A DNA stretch of 64,000 nucleotides, taken from positions 84,673,049 to 84,737,048 of the forward strand of contig CM068832.1 of assembly GCA_028554795.2 (NCBI GenBank), given 5' to 3'. Both the position numbers and the translations under genes were made by a program. Positions within the stretch are counted from its first letter, which is position 1, and each line of letters starts with the position of its first letter. A model generated the notes under the pieces. The model was not told the origin of the DNA, did no database searches, and worked only from the letters and a program-made list of their open reading frames with translations. This DNA comes from Sinohyriopsis cumingii (lineage: Eukaryota > Mollusca > Bivalvia > Unionida > Unionidae). Of this stretch, positions 17,178 to 27,972 are shown piece by piece.

Positions 17178-17584
17178 AATTCCAGAGTTCTGTGGCTGTC
17201 CGAGGGGTTACTGGACGTCAGAGGCGTGTCTCCGCTCAAAATGGGGTTCTGGTTGTGGTTGGAGTGGTGACTGGCACTGGCACTGGACAAAAGGTTCCCG
17301 TGATTCCCGTTGGAAGAGAATTTCATGGAGAGATTGGAAAGCAGGTAACCGATGCAACTGCTCAATAAAATGGTCCACAATTGTTTGTCTCCTTGTTGCA
17401 AACTCAAATTGGCAATGGCTGCCCCGATGACACAATACACCACGAAGATTTGGCAGAAAAAGACGATTTGCGTTTTAGGCACACGTTCTCCGCACCACAC
17501 CCACAAGGGTTGTTTTTGTAAATCTTGCAGAGAAGAACTAGGTGAAGGAGTGGTCGACGTAGCTGCGTCTGTGTGAAAGGGCAT
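17174..17584 (-). CDS. Two-helix membrane protein of Polinton type, 136 aa (E2)
   Basis: ATG 17582-17584; the longer frame to 17632 has no ATG. After a Ser/Pro-rich start and WVWCGERVPKTQ come two hydrophobic helices, IVFFCQIFVVYCVIGAAIA and LWTILLSSCIGYLL, then a polar Ser/Asn/His-rich tail. The QIVFFCQ...NL...LW..LLSS.IGYLLP pattern is one I associate with a small conserved Polinton protein next to the penton gene. It probably acts in an internal or host membrane. Intact in all copies. Confidence 0.72.
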   Translation of the reverse strand: MPFHTDAATSTTPSPSSSLQDLQKQPLWVWCGERVPKTQIVFFCQIFVVYCVIGAAIANLSLQQGDKQLWTILLSSCIGYLLSNLSMKFSSNGNHGNLLSSASASHHSNHNQNPILSGDTPLTSSNPSDSHRTLEL

Positions 17585-17589
17585 GATGG

Positions 17590-18700
17590 TCACTTCTTTA
17601 TATAGTCGATGACTTGCGAAGCGTCGATCCAAGAATCAAAACTGGGTGGATATCCTTTCCAACGTACTTGGACTTCTTTGACACGTCGTTTGCCCACTTT
17701 ACGGGTTCTGCGTTCGAGAATGCTTTCGATGTCGTACACGTCGTCTTCGTTTTTGGTCACACGTTGTAACTCGGGCAAATAAAACGTTCCTTTGAGCACT
17801 TCTCCGTTCATGTCTTCCAATTTATAGACGGCAGGATGACGGCCATGCACTCGTCCAGTGACACGAAACAATTCGGTTGTCCAGTTAGGTAAGTAACCTT
17901 TGTCGAAAGTGCGTTTGGTTTTGCCAATGCGCACCCAATCTCCTACGGCCAACTCTCCACTTTTTTTGGGGACAGCCCTCGTCGGGGACGTACCAAACAG
18001 GCGCTCAAACACCAACACTTCGTTCTCGGGAGTCACGTCTTGCGGGGCACGTCCGATGCTTCGATGGTAAGATTGGTTGTACGCTTGCACCAGGTGTGGT
18101 AAGATGTCGATGTACTTCAGAGTGTGGTGATGCGTAAAATATTTCCACATGCGTTCTTTCAAAGTGCGTTGAAAACGTTCCACGATGCTGGCTTTGGTTT
18201 CGGGATTCTCGGTGGTAAAAAAAATGAATGTCACGTTTCTTTAATTCTTTTTGGAAAGCGTGGTTCAGAAATTCGGTGCCTTTGTCCGTTTGCCATCGAA
18301 GAGGGTGACGGCCACTTTGTTTCAACACTCGTTGCAGGGCTCGCACTAACTCGCTGCTCGATTTGGAAGTCAAGGGCACGACCCAGGCAAATTTGGAAAA
18401 GACGTCGATGACACAAAACAAATATTTGTAGCCACGATTGTAGCTGGCCAAATGAGAGACATCGGCTAAATCGGCTTGCCATTGATGATCGATGCCTTCC
18501 ACTCGGGTGCGACTTCTGGCAAACTTGCGTCGAATGGGTTTGTGTAAAGTGTAGGTAGCTTGTTCTTGTAACCATCGTTGCACTTGAGGTAAACGGAGAC
18601 TTTTCAATCGAGTTTTGGCAGCACGATACAATTTTTGAACTCCTGCGTAACCTGCAGGATGAGAGGGATCGTAGTAAATGCTGACTAAGACTTTTTCCAT
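17590..18700 (-). pseudogene. INT: Retrovirus-like integrase with chromodomain, frameshifted (E2)
   Basis: It would insert the element and make the 6-bp target duplication. ATG 18698-18700 begins the Polinton-type N-terminus (YYDPSHPAGYAGVQKLYRAA). The DDE core has D in WQADLADVS, D in WQTDKGTEF and E in ASIVERFQRTLK. The C-terminal chromodomain (VYDIESILERR...VQVRWKGYPPSFDSWI) may steer insertion to modified chromatin. The frame is broken between the second D and the E, at an eight-A run on the plus strand (18217-18224). The break is the same length in all copies. All three catalytic residues survive but lie in two frames. Confidence 0.93.
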
Positions 18701-18719
18701 TTTTTTGTTTGTTTGTGTG

Positions 18720-19343
18720 TTAATAAGACACCCACTCTTGGAGGATGCTACTCTTTTTCTTTTGGGGTACTTTCTTGGATTGCAATGCTTTGCGTGTGCG
18801 ACCGGCAATAGGTGTTGAAGAGGAGGAAGTCTGAGCGGGGGATATCGGTTCTTGTTTCACTTCTGTCTTCACTTTCTTGTTCTCTTGTGATGAAGAAGGG
18901 GTGGCCATCATCTTTTTAATCCATCCAATTCTGGAGGTAGGTGGTGTTGTTAACTTGCGTACTTTTTCTGGTGGAGTTTGAAACCCTTCTTCTTCTTCTC
19001 CTTTTTCTGTCTTGGTCACTGGTAGTGGTGGTACTGATACTGGTACTGGTGATGGTGCTGGACTTTTCATCAAGGTCTTAAAATCTTTCAGAGTGGGTAG
19101 AGCTGTTTCGTCTAAAGCTTTCTGGTGAAAGAGTTGCAGTCGTTGCAAGAGTTGACCGTACTTTTGCGATTTTTATGTTTTGGACAAATCTTGGCGATCC
19201 ATTAAGGACTGCAATTCGTGTTGTAACTGGGACATCTCGCTCAAATGGGGATTGGGAGGTAAATGCGGGGTGCGTTGTTCTTGCCACCGATGGTATTCCA
19301 TCCATCGTTTGTAAGGCACTAAAGCTAGTTTTCGTCCTTCCAT
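18720..19343 (-). pseudogene. Polinton-type protein starting KLALVPYKRW, in-frame TAA (E2)
   Basis: ATG 19341-19343 gives MEGRKLALVPYKRWMEYHRW, resembling a conserved small Polinton protein of unknown function. An in-frame TAA at 19173-19175 (all copies) stops it after 55 codons. The same frame then runs open for about 150 more codons: a helical part (LLQRLQLFHQKALDETALPT), Pro/Ser/Thr-rich linkers and a basic C-terminus (KKVPQKKKSSILQEWVSY). The position between integrase and the 104-aa gene, together with the charge, suggests a virion or DNA-associated protein. Confidence 0.6.
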
Positions 19344-19392
19344 GGGGTTGTCAGGGGTCGATTCTGAGATCTTGGGACTTCCGAGGGCCTTT

Positions 19393-19707
19393 TTATCTTG
19401 CTCCCACCAGTCCTCCCAACATGGTTCCCAAGACTCCTTTCAGTAAGGGACCTAACAAGAGGGGTAAAATGCCTCCACGTTGGACCAATATCTTCTTCTT
19501 TTGACGAATGGGAATTTTCTTTTGAACCATTTGGCGAAGAACGTGACGATGTTTACCTAAGCATTGTTTCTGGTGTTTGGACAAAGGGATCGTGCCTTTC
19601 AAGACGTTCAAACGGCATTCGCACACGGTATCGATGACCTCTTTGGAGGCCGATTGAATGAGTTTTTTTCGTAGGGGTGGAGAAGCTTTGCACAGGACAG
19701 ATAACAT
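19393..19707 (-). CDS. 104-aa Polinton-type protein with hydrophobic Gly/Leu tail (E2)
   Basis: The first ATG is 19705-19707 (MLSVLCKASPPLRKKLIQSA). The pattern of a Cys/Lys helix region, KKKILVQRGGILPLLLG and a C-terminal Gly/Leu-rich segment resembles a small protein common in Polintons, sometimes likened to adenovirus pX/pVI membrane-active peptides. The frame stays open about 35 codons upstream without an ATG (KKRKGLPPRLVKHGD), so the natural start may have been lost. Intact in all copies. Confidence 0.65.
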   Translation of the reverse strand: MLSVLCKASPPLRKKLIQSASKEVIDTVCECRLNVLKGTIPLSKHQKQCLGKHRHVLRQMVQKKIPIRQKKKILVQRGGILPLLLGPLLKGVLGTMLGGLVGAR

Positions 19708-19831
19708 GTCCCCATGTTTAACTAAACGAGGAGGCAGACCTTTTCTTTTCTTTCCTTGGGGCTGTTTAGAAGAGGGATGTTTTCTGGAGGGTGATATCTT
19801 TGAGTCTTCAGCACCAAAAACACTGATACCC

Positions 19832-20755
19832 CTACTTGGTCACAGACCTTTTGTATACTGGAACGCGTCGCCACTGATTGTCTTTACGTCGTATCAGTTT
19901 GAGGACAGGCATGACACGTCGTGCAGGGGTACGTAACGGACTAAATCGAGCCAGTTCTTGCTTGGACAAACCCAGTAAACTTTGTAACATGCCCGATCTT
20001 TCTTGGACTTTGATTTTGGGAGAAGGTACTTTGTGAGCAGCAGCCACTGCCACTAAATTGGAGGGTCCTGCCACTGGGGAAGTTCTTTTTGGGGTCATCA
20101 ACGGAGATGTTCTTGGTGTGATCAACGTCTCCAAGTACTCTTCAGTTCTTGGTGTCATCAACGGAGAAGTGGATGAACGTGAGGCTGCCGGAGACGCAGT
20201 CACCGCCGTGGCAGGTCGTGGTTTGCGAGTGTAAAGTTGCGTCCTGGCCGAAGAAGTGCCTCTCTTGCGACTAGTTTTCTTCTGTGGACTTTTCTTTTTC
20301 TGGGGGCTTCTTTTCTTTTTCCGGGGTGGTGGTGTCTGGTAAGGGGAGGGTCCCGCCACTGGAGAAGTTCTCCTTGGGGACCTGGTCTTTTTCTTCGTCT
20401 TGGAGCTTCGATTGACTTTTTTCTTGGGGAGAATTTGGGGGCATTAGGATCCCGTCTTAAGAGAGAGCGAATGATGACCCCTCCTAGAGTACCGCTTCCT
20501 CCAGGTTTCAAAATGATTTGTTTTTTGGTTTGAGTGTCGATGCGGGGATCGGCCAGTTGGACCAAAGCGACTTTGTTTCGATCAAAAAAGAGTTTGGTTT
20601 GATGAGGAATCTAAATGATCCCTTGGAGTAATTCACGTGCCGTCACCGTGAACCATCGTAAGACTTCTTTGAGACTAGCTTCTAAGACACGAGCTCGTAT
20701 TTGTGGATTTTTTTCTCGACTGATGCCATACAAGGCACGAATCAAGGGACGTCAT
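19832..20755 (-). pseudogene. Basic Polinton-type protein, broken by stop and frameshifts (E2)
   Basis: Three successive open stretches look like one gene. The N-terminal stretch (PLIRALYGISREKNPQIRAR) is out of phase with the only upstream ATG (20753-20755) and ends at TAG 20611-20613. The same frame continues with KPGGSGTLGGVIIRSLLRRD. After a six-T run (20417-20422) the neighbouring frame carries on with a long Lys/Ser/Pro/Thr-rich, very basic region holding repeated SPLMTP motifs, ending at 19832. The charge suggests DNA binding or a core protein. The lesions are the same in all copies. It could instead be two adjacent genes. Confidence 0.5.
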
Positions 20756-20792
20756 GTTCAAAATGTGTGAGACAGACGAAAAGGGTCTGAGG

Positions 20793-20800
20793 TTTTTATA
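20793..20800 (-). promoter_or_regulatory. TATA box of the basic-protein gene (E2)
   Basis: TATAAAAA on the minus strand lies 38 bases upstream of ATG 20755. Counterparts are 41936-41943 and 63085-63092. Confidence 0.45.
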
Positions 20801-20821
20801 GATTTTTTTTGTGGAGTGAAA

Positions 20822-21541
20822 TTAAGTCGAGGACGGAGACGTGTACAGGACAGGCCCTCCGTCTTGGTCCCAGTGGTGAAACAAGTGGGTACGAAATCGC
20901 AAATCCTCGGGGGTCGTAGGTTTCAAATCGACGAGTAAATACCCGTGTGGAGTTTGATTGGCATCGTCGTACGCCTGAGTCAGCCAAGGCGTTCCTAACT
21001 GTTTGGCTAAGACTTGCACTTGCGATTTATCTCGAGGTCTTTTAAACAAGACCACGTAATGTGCATTGAGACTGATGGTGCGATGGGCTTTACTTTGTTA
21101 AAACAAATTTTGGGTGATGTAAACGACACTGGCATTACGGTGATGCCCTTTGCGCGTGAACCACATTTTAATTTCTTCTTCGTCTTCTCCGTCAAAAATG
21201 ACCAAATGGGTTTGACGGGAGTCAGAGACGATGTCGTCGTCTTCTTTAGGAATGCCTTCCACAAACACGATGGAATCGCCTTGACTTTCTCGCCAGAGGC
21301 TGTACGCCGATTGCCACTCTTTGTAACACCACACGATCCGCTGAGGAGGTCGATCGACCAAATGATGTTTATGTTCGATCAAACGTTTGACGAATTCGGT
21401 TTTGCCTGAACCGCTAGGTCCAGCAATGAGCATGTTAAAGGGATGGCGAAGATACAAAGCCTCCCAACTGGCACGATCTAAGTGTTCGTCGATGACTTTG
21501 ACAGTAGAGGAAGAGGGAGCAGAGACAGCAGAGGTAACCAT
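20822..21541 (-). pseudogene. ATP: Polinton packaging ATPase (FtsK/HerA-type) with in-frame TAA (E2)
   Basis: It would pump the genome into the capsid. ATG 21541; LRHPFNMLIAGPSGSGKTEF holds Walker A (GPSGSGKT), followed by IVWCYKEWQSAY, FVEGIPKEDDD and Walker B (LVIFDGEDEE), then KGHHRNASVVYITQNLF. There TAA (21098-21100) interrupts. The same frame goes on with ISLNAHYVVLFKRPRDKSQ and HGYLLVDLKPTTPEDLRFRT to 20822. The family usually has DD at Walker B; here Gly follows the Asp. The TAA is shared by every copy. Total length (about 238 codons) is normal for the family. Confidence 0.92.
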
Positions 21542-21809
21542 AGTGTCTGGAATGTCACTTGTGACACGAAAACAAACAAGACGGGAGTTTATATACTTTT
21601 TTCAGAACACGTTTATTGAATGTTTCAAACATGAATACGAAAGACGAAAAAAATACATAAAAGCCAAAGGCTTAAGTACAAGGATAAAAGGCACATGATA
21701 ACCATTAATGTGGAATAAACACAAGTGTCTGTACAACATGTTTTGGGTAATGTTCTGACCAGTTCTATAAGGGGGTAAGGTCACACAAGTGTCCTCCCGA
21801 AAGGGTCTT

Positions 21810-21974
21810 TCAGGCCTGTCCACGACAGTCCTGTCCTGGGTGACGGGTTCTTCTGGCACCGTCACTAACACAGGTTGAAAAGTCGCAAGGCTCACAATCG
21901 CATTCCACTTCAGAAGCCCCACACTTGAATTGTGCCTGTCTAAACTTGTTTTGTGTTTCTCTGAAAGTATTCAT
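21810..21974 (-). CDS. Small cysteine-rich ORF, 54 aa (E2)
   Basis: Same sequence as 656-820. Confidence 0.3.
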   Translation of the reverse strand: MNTFRETQNKFRQAQFKCGASEVECDCEPCDFSTCVSDGARRTRHPGQDCRGQA

Positions 21975-22006
21975 CTTGTTCGCTCGGTCTTGGTAGTCAC
22001 AATGAA

Positions 22007-25000
22007 CTATCGATCTTGCCTAGGGTTCCTTTTTATATACAGACCAATACCGACGTGTCCATACGGTATGGTGAAATGATTGGGAAGTCGCACTCGCTTC
22101 TGGTACACGATTTGATAGACTTTTTCCAAGGGTCGACTGACGATGTGGTGAGTAGGTAAACGTACAATCTTGTTCGGTTGATAGGTGGTCACTTTAAAGT
22201 TTGCATCCTCTCCCGATTGCAAGGCTTCTTTCAATACCCCAAAGTTCACCACACGACTGGTACGATAATTCAGAGTCAATCCTTTCACTTTACACGTCGT
22301 GCGAAATTCTCCTTGTTTGTCCCGGTATTCGTAGCCGTAATTTTTAGGACCACCACTGACGAAACTTAGAATCTTGTCGTCGGGATGTTCGTCTGTCCAG
22401 GCTCCTAAACGGTCTCCTTCGATGTCAGGGTGCTGTTGACTCGGGTGATGGATGTAAATGCAACTGTCCGTGTCAAAGTACAGGACACGTTCCCCTAACA
22501 GTTCTAAAGCTTCGTACAATTTTAAGCGAGCATGAGCTGTCACGTAAGCCGCAAAGATGACATTTCCAAAGGGGTCGTCTTGTACAAACTCCAGATCTTC
22601 TTCGTAATTGACCAAGATCAAATCCTCTCGAACGACGTCCACGTGTTTCATGTATTTGGTTTTGTCGTGAATCATCTGAAAGTAGCGGGAAGGTTCTGTC
22701 AAATATTCCGTCTTGGGTAAACGCGGTCGTTGTGCCATTTTACCCCACAAGCAATTTAACATCACTTTGGCAAACGACCGCCTGCCTTCGTTTTTCTCAA
22801 TGTGGTCTAAAGAGATGCCTTCTTGTTCATAGTATTTCTCTTTGAATGTCTTTTCGTCTTCGGAAGTGTGACACCAGGAAGGATAGCCGCTGGCCGCTGG
22901 CTTCTTGCTTCAGTTTCAAAAAGGCATCCACGTAGTCGGCGAAAATGCCTTTCTGACTGGGGTCACCCTTGTGGTATTGTTGTGTCTTGGGAAAGTGACA
23001 AATTTCGTACACTTCTAACAGTTGGTATCCCATGTCCAGAGCTTTGAACAATTCTACGCTGACCCAGGTTTCCGTCAAGGCCCGTTCTTCCTGGGTGTGC
23101 TGACAAGGTTGGTCTTGGTTGCACGTTTCGGCACAAGTACGGCACAATGGAAACATCAGTTTGCCTTGGCAATGGTGAGGTAAGGCGGGATGGTATAGGT
23201 TCGTGGGAGGCAAAACTTTACACTTGATCAAGCCTTCGTATTGTCGAATGTTTTTCAGGTCGATGTGTTCCGTGAACAATTGTGGGTGCCCTGCAGGAAA
23301 GGGACAATATTTGCACACGTAAGGATACAGCGAACACACGTCCAAGTATTTGATTTCTTCTCCTTTCTCTTCGTCGGCTTGGTACAGCAAACAGGTGGCA
23401 TTGGTCCTTCCTCCGTATAAACTATCCCTCGGGTTTAGGGGGTCCATCAGCTTGTAACTTTCCACGGCACGTTTAAACTCGGGATCGGTTTTCATACGTT
23501 GATCGTACTCGTGTTCCCACATTTCCACCACTTGGTATCCTTGCTGTTCTAACTTTAGGCGTCGCTGACAAGTGTCCTGGTACAAGTCTTCCATGGTTCG
23601 TTGTAAAAACTGATTTTTAGTGCTACGATCAGGGTAACAGACGGGACATCCGTGAAATAAGCAACCGTTAAACTCGTACACGATCTTGGGGTTTTCTAAG
23701 TCCCAGCCATCGACCGAATACGTTCCGATGGTCTTTTCGCCTCCTCCGTTGCGGGCATGCTGAATCCATTTGTCTTCCTTGTCGCACAAGTAATGTAACC
23801 AATGTAGGGCTTTGACCGAGTATTGACGTTTGACATAGTGGGTCGTTTGAGGACTGATGACAGCCACGGTGTTTTCAGGCATGAATCGTAGTCGATACAC
23901 TAAGGAACACGCTTTGGCAATGGTGCAAGCTTCTTTCAAAGGATCGACCCCTCCGTGTTCCATGAACAGTTCTCGAAATTTTCCACAGCAACGCCGTAAA
24001 ATGTCCACGTCAGAACGACAATACTTTAGCATTTCTTCCTGAAAGTCGAAAGGGTCGGAGGCGTGAGTCTGGTACCAAGCGTAGAAAGCTTCCCGTTGTT
24101 CGGTACGCATGTTGTAGGGGTCGTAATAGTGAGCCTCAGGTAAATGGGGTAGAACGGCGTGTTGATTGGCTTCCGTATTGAAAAAGTGTGGAAAGTACCC
24201 TTTAGCCATTTCTGTCATTCCAAATAATTTAGGCATTCGACTCAAAGGCATGGCCAAATAGCTCATCGAATCTTTAAACTGCACTTGTCCCACTTGCATG
24301 AAAATGATTTTGGCTCCGTTCAAAGTGACTTTAGGACGTTGGGTGCCTTGTTCCGTATAGTATCTGAGAAGAAACTGTCCATCTATCCGGAGAAATTGTG
24401 AGCCATCACTGTGGCATGACGATGACAATCTCCGTAACGTTCGATGTCCTCTTGGCTCCACGTCTTGTCGATGGGATCTAAGACCCATTGGGCAAAATCG
24501 GCTAACGTGTTCTGTCCTCGAAAGATTTTTTCACGCCCTCCGGGAATCTTGCTGCAGTGAGGGCAATGACTGAAGATAGGTTCTTGAATGCACTTCTCGC
24601 ACGCTCGATGAGCCACGCAGAAATTAGGAATGTGAATGCCAGTCGCTTGCATACATTCGAAATCGAAAAAGATGAAATTGCCTTTCTTCTTGTGACCGTC
24701 CTCTTTCTCTGGTGGGGGTTGGTATTTTTGCACGTAGCATTCGTGTTGCAGGTCCACGATGTGGTGACAAATGTGACTTTTTTTTTCCTGAACATACGTG
24801 TGTCTTGGTACTGTTGGTACGTAGGCCTTGTCGACAAGTAGGGCACAATCTCAGCAGTTGACAAGCACATTTCTGCTGTGAACCTTGAGTCTTCAGATGT
24901 TGTTGGTAACAGGTAGGGCTGACAAACGTGCGCAGACAAGCAGGACAATGTACTCTTTCTTGTCCTTCGCTCAGACAGGGTGGAGAGGCCAAACATCCTG

Positions 25001-26080
25001 GGCATTTCCATCCGCAATGTTTGTGTTGCTCTCGATTGTTATAGCCATAGTCACATTTCTCACAGTAATAACTGTATCCCAGGAATCCAGTGATAGTGGT
25101 AATGGTATCGAAATGGTCATCGTGATAATAGATATGAATGTATTTTCCGTCCTTAAAGTTTTCCCTCGAAAGAACAGAGGTCCGCGCATTTCTTGATGGT
25201 GCACTTTCAAGGTGTAGAGTGGAGCTAGGACATCTTGCAATTTCTGCATCTCAGGAGTGCCACAGGGTGTGTTTTTGGACAGTCCGGCTTGTTGTAACAG
25301 GAGTTCTGCTTCGTTTCGTTGTTTGGCTCGGTCGGATCGTTGAATAGTTTTTCAGGCTCTTTTCCATTCTATCGTGTCGTTCTTGTTGGCATAGGTTCGT
25401 CCCACAACGATGGCTCGGGCTAAACACATCTGGTCTTGAGAATTGTGAATTTGGACGAGACCCTTTTTGGTGTTGCGAAGGTCGTTCACCAATAACACCT
25501 TATTGCGTTGTCCGGTCCCTTGAGGAGGAGAGACGTGGGCCATTTTCAGTGTGGCTTTACCATCGGTGATGTCAAACTGGTCATTAGATTGTCGTACGTG
25601 TTGAATCTTGTCCATGACTTTGGAAGGGGTTAGTTCTGCGGGTCTGCTAAACTCGAGCCAAACAAGGGATTTCAAGCTGTCGTGATCTATGGATAGTGTC
25701 AAGCGATCGTCTTCTATGGGTTGACATTGTCGCTTGAGTGCAGTGAGCAAAGAATCCCACATCTCGGTGATAAACCCTTCTGCTTTCTCCAATGGTATGT
25801 CGGACTTGAAATCTTTAAACTTCACTGTGTAGGTGTAAGCCGTGGTTCTAAATTTTCTAGAGGAGCGCTTTTCCGTCTCTCGAATGGAATAGTACTTTTC
25901 AGGGTTGACTAAGGGTGGTGAACTTTGTTTAGAGGGTTCGGATTCTGGTTCACTCATGTCCTCTTCAAAATCACTGGCATGAATTTGTGCCAAGACTTCA
26001 GCTCTGGTACGAGGCGATAGATCACGTTTCTGCCTCTTACTTTCTTCTTCTTTCTTCTCGAATGAATAGGATCGTTTCAT
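22007..26080 (-). pseudogene. polB: Protein-primed DNA polymerase B (E2), multiply broken
   Basis: All lesions of the E1 copy are present: TGA at 25352-25354 and the CGCTGGC duplication at 22888-22901 among them. Private change: one base is lost beside the T-run at about 24777, shifting the zinc region again. Ile replaces Lys in QPIEDD, as in E3. Confidence 0.92.
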
Positions 26081-26215
26081 CTTGAGTGCAAAACGTCAAA
26101 TGACTCAAGTTTAAACACCATAGACTAATTTATAGTCATGGCAAACCAGCGTATATAAAAAGGGTGTGTGTCTTGTCCTTTCACTATTCATTTCACTCTC
26201 AAACCGAGCACAACG

Positions 26216-26661
26216 ATGGAAGAGACTACCCAGATGGAACGTTTCATCAGAGCTTTGCGAGGGGTCATTAGAAAATTCTCTTCAGACCAGCCGACGGACT
26301 ACTCTCCTTCCTTTCGAGATAAAAGTCAAGATACTTGCTATATCTGTCAGAAGAAAGGGCATTGGTCTTCAGAGTGTCCAGACCGTCAAAAAAGAACAAA
26401 AACGGGCTAGAAAAGACAAAAATCAAGATACCTGTTATTATTGTCAAGAAAAAGGACATTGGTCTCCAGATTGCCCAAAAACGAAACAAGAGGAGTCAGA
26501 AGAAAAGAGGGATTCTTCAGAAGAAGAGAGATTCTTCAGAGGAAGAAAGCAGCCAGGTGAAGAAAAAGAAACAGGAGAAGAAAAGAAGAAGGGAAGAAAG
26601 TGAGGAGGAAGAGGAGGAAAAGACTGTGACGGTGAAGAAATTAAAAAAAAAGAGAGAGTAA
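26216..26661 (+). pseudogene. Zinc-knuckle protein (E2), frameshifted
   Basis: As in E1, with one substitution between the knuckles (KNQDT for KSQDT). Confidence 0.7.
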
Positions 26662-26887
26662 AAAAAGAAACAGAAGAAGTGAATGTAATTTATAAAGTGT
26701 TCTGTTGTGAATTGTGAATTGGATTGTAACTATGGAGAAAAGAATACATTAATTATATAAGGTAAGTGTCTTTGAGTTTTGATTTTAAATAAGAAGCTAC
26801 ACTCACGCACTCATACACAGACATGTACTATATGGGTAAAATGTTTTTTTTTTGTGTTGATTTTTGAGTTATTGGCAAATTGAAAGG

Positions 26888-26928
26888 CTATCTCTTTTCG
26901 AGAGAAGTGGGTGGCCCTGAAAAGGGCC
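26888..26928 (-). terminator. Histone-type mRNA 3' end, stem-loop A (E2)
   Basis: The stem-loop at 26913-26928 is identical to E1, 22 bases after the stop of the intact 185-aa gene. Confidence 0.85.
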
Positions 26929-26949
26929 TTTTTTGGTGTAGGGGTGAGT

Positions 26950-27507
26950 TTAAGCAATCAACTTTAACTGCCTTAAGCCTTTGCCACGGCCGAGGCCTAC
27001 TTCTGATGATGATGATTGGGTTGAAATCACTAAGGGTGGTACGATAGGCTTAGTCACAGGGTTGGCGTGTTTAGCTCGGGAAGGTCGTATTCTCTTCGGT
27101 CGTGATAAAGAAGTCTGATACATTTGTTTCAGACTTCTTAACTCCGCTAAAATGTCCAACAGTACCGTGGCCGTTTGATTTTCACCCTCTTGTTTCTTTG
27201 CTGCTGCTTCTTCTTGTTGTTGTTGTTTTCTTACCTCTTCTTGTTGCTGTTGCTGTTGCTGTAGGAGAAAAGCTTGTTCCGCTTCCTTTTGTCGTTGCAT
27301 AAATTTCTCCAATTCTTCTTTCTGTCTCTGTCTAAAATTCTCCACTTGCGGTAATGAAGAATGAGACGAAGGTTCTGGAACAAATTCTTGCGAGGTAAGA
27401 AAATCCACAAAATCCCAATGCACCTCTTCTGAAAGTAAGTCCGGGTTCCCTTGGGCGGTCTCCACTGCTGATGCACCCCAATGGATCGTTTTCTGAGTTT
27501 CCGTCAT
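26950..27507 (-). CDS. 185-aa Q-rich coiled-coil protein with histone-type 3' end (E2, intact)
   Basis: ATG 27505-27507. An acidic N-terminal third (VHWDFVDFLTSQEFVPEP) is followed by a Gln/Glu-rich coiled coil (RQRQKEELEKFMQRQKEAEQ and a Q7 run), then a short helix (TVLLDILAELRSLKQMYQTS) and a basic C-terminus (RPKRIRPSRAKH, GLGRGKGLRQLKLIA). The coiled coil suggests self-association; the basic tail suggests nucleic acid contact. No family recognised. It shares a divergent promoter with the 76-aa gene and ends 22 bases before a histone stem-loop, so its mRNA may lack a poly(A) tail and be made in S phase. Open in E2 and E3, stopped in E1. Confidence 0.75.
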   Translation of the reverse strand: MTETQKTIHWGASAVETAQGNPDLLSEEVHWDFVDFLTSQEFVPEPSSHSSLPQVENFRQRQKEELEKFMQRQKEAEQAFLLQQQQQQQEEVRKQQQQEEAAAKKQEGENQTATVLLDILAELRSLKQMYQTSLSRPKRIRPSRAKHANPVTKPIVPPLVISTQSSSSEVGLGRGKGLRQLKLIA

Positions 27508-27726
27508 GTTGAATCACTGTCGCATATATTGACAGCACACAGGCGCTAGCGAATCTATATAGACCACATGACGTCACAGACTGCTCTCTTCGGATTGGAT
27601 GCGGACTGACTGAATTTTGTAACGCGTGTTCGGATTGGTGAATGAACTCAATCCGTTTCAATCCTTCCTCTACCTATAAATAAGCGCAGTTCACTGCATT
27701 GATTCACCTGTTCTCGTCGCCTCACG

Positions 27727-27957
27727 ATGTGGACCACAGTTGAATCATCCACCCTTGTGTCTTCAATGATGTTTAGGACGGACATGCTCATGTATGTCCG
27801 GTCCAAGTGGACTGTTGTTGATAGGACAGATACTAGTCTATGGATGAGAAGAGTTTACATAGAAAGACAAGGATGCCTCCAGAGGGTACTTGTGTATGGA
27901 CCTGCAGTTAGAAGGAGTTTAAGAAGAAGAAGATGTGACAGATGCCGTCTATGTTAA
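27727..27957 (+). CDS. 76-aa Arg-rich protein (E2)
   Basis: Identical to 6574-6804. Confidence 0.6.
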   Translation: MWTTVESSTLVSSMMFRTDMLMYVRSKWTVVDRTDTSLWMRRVYIERQGCLQRVLVYGPAVRRSLRRRRCDRCRLC

Positions 27958-27972
27958 TATTAATATTAACAT

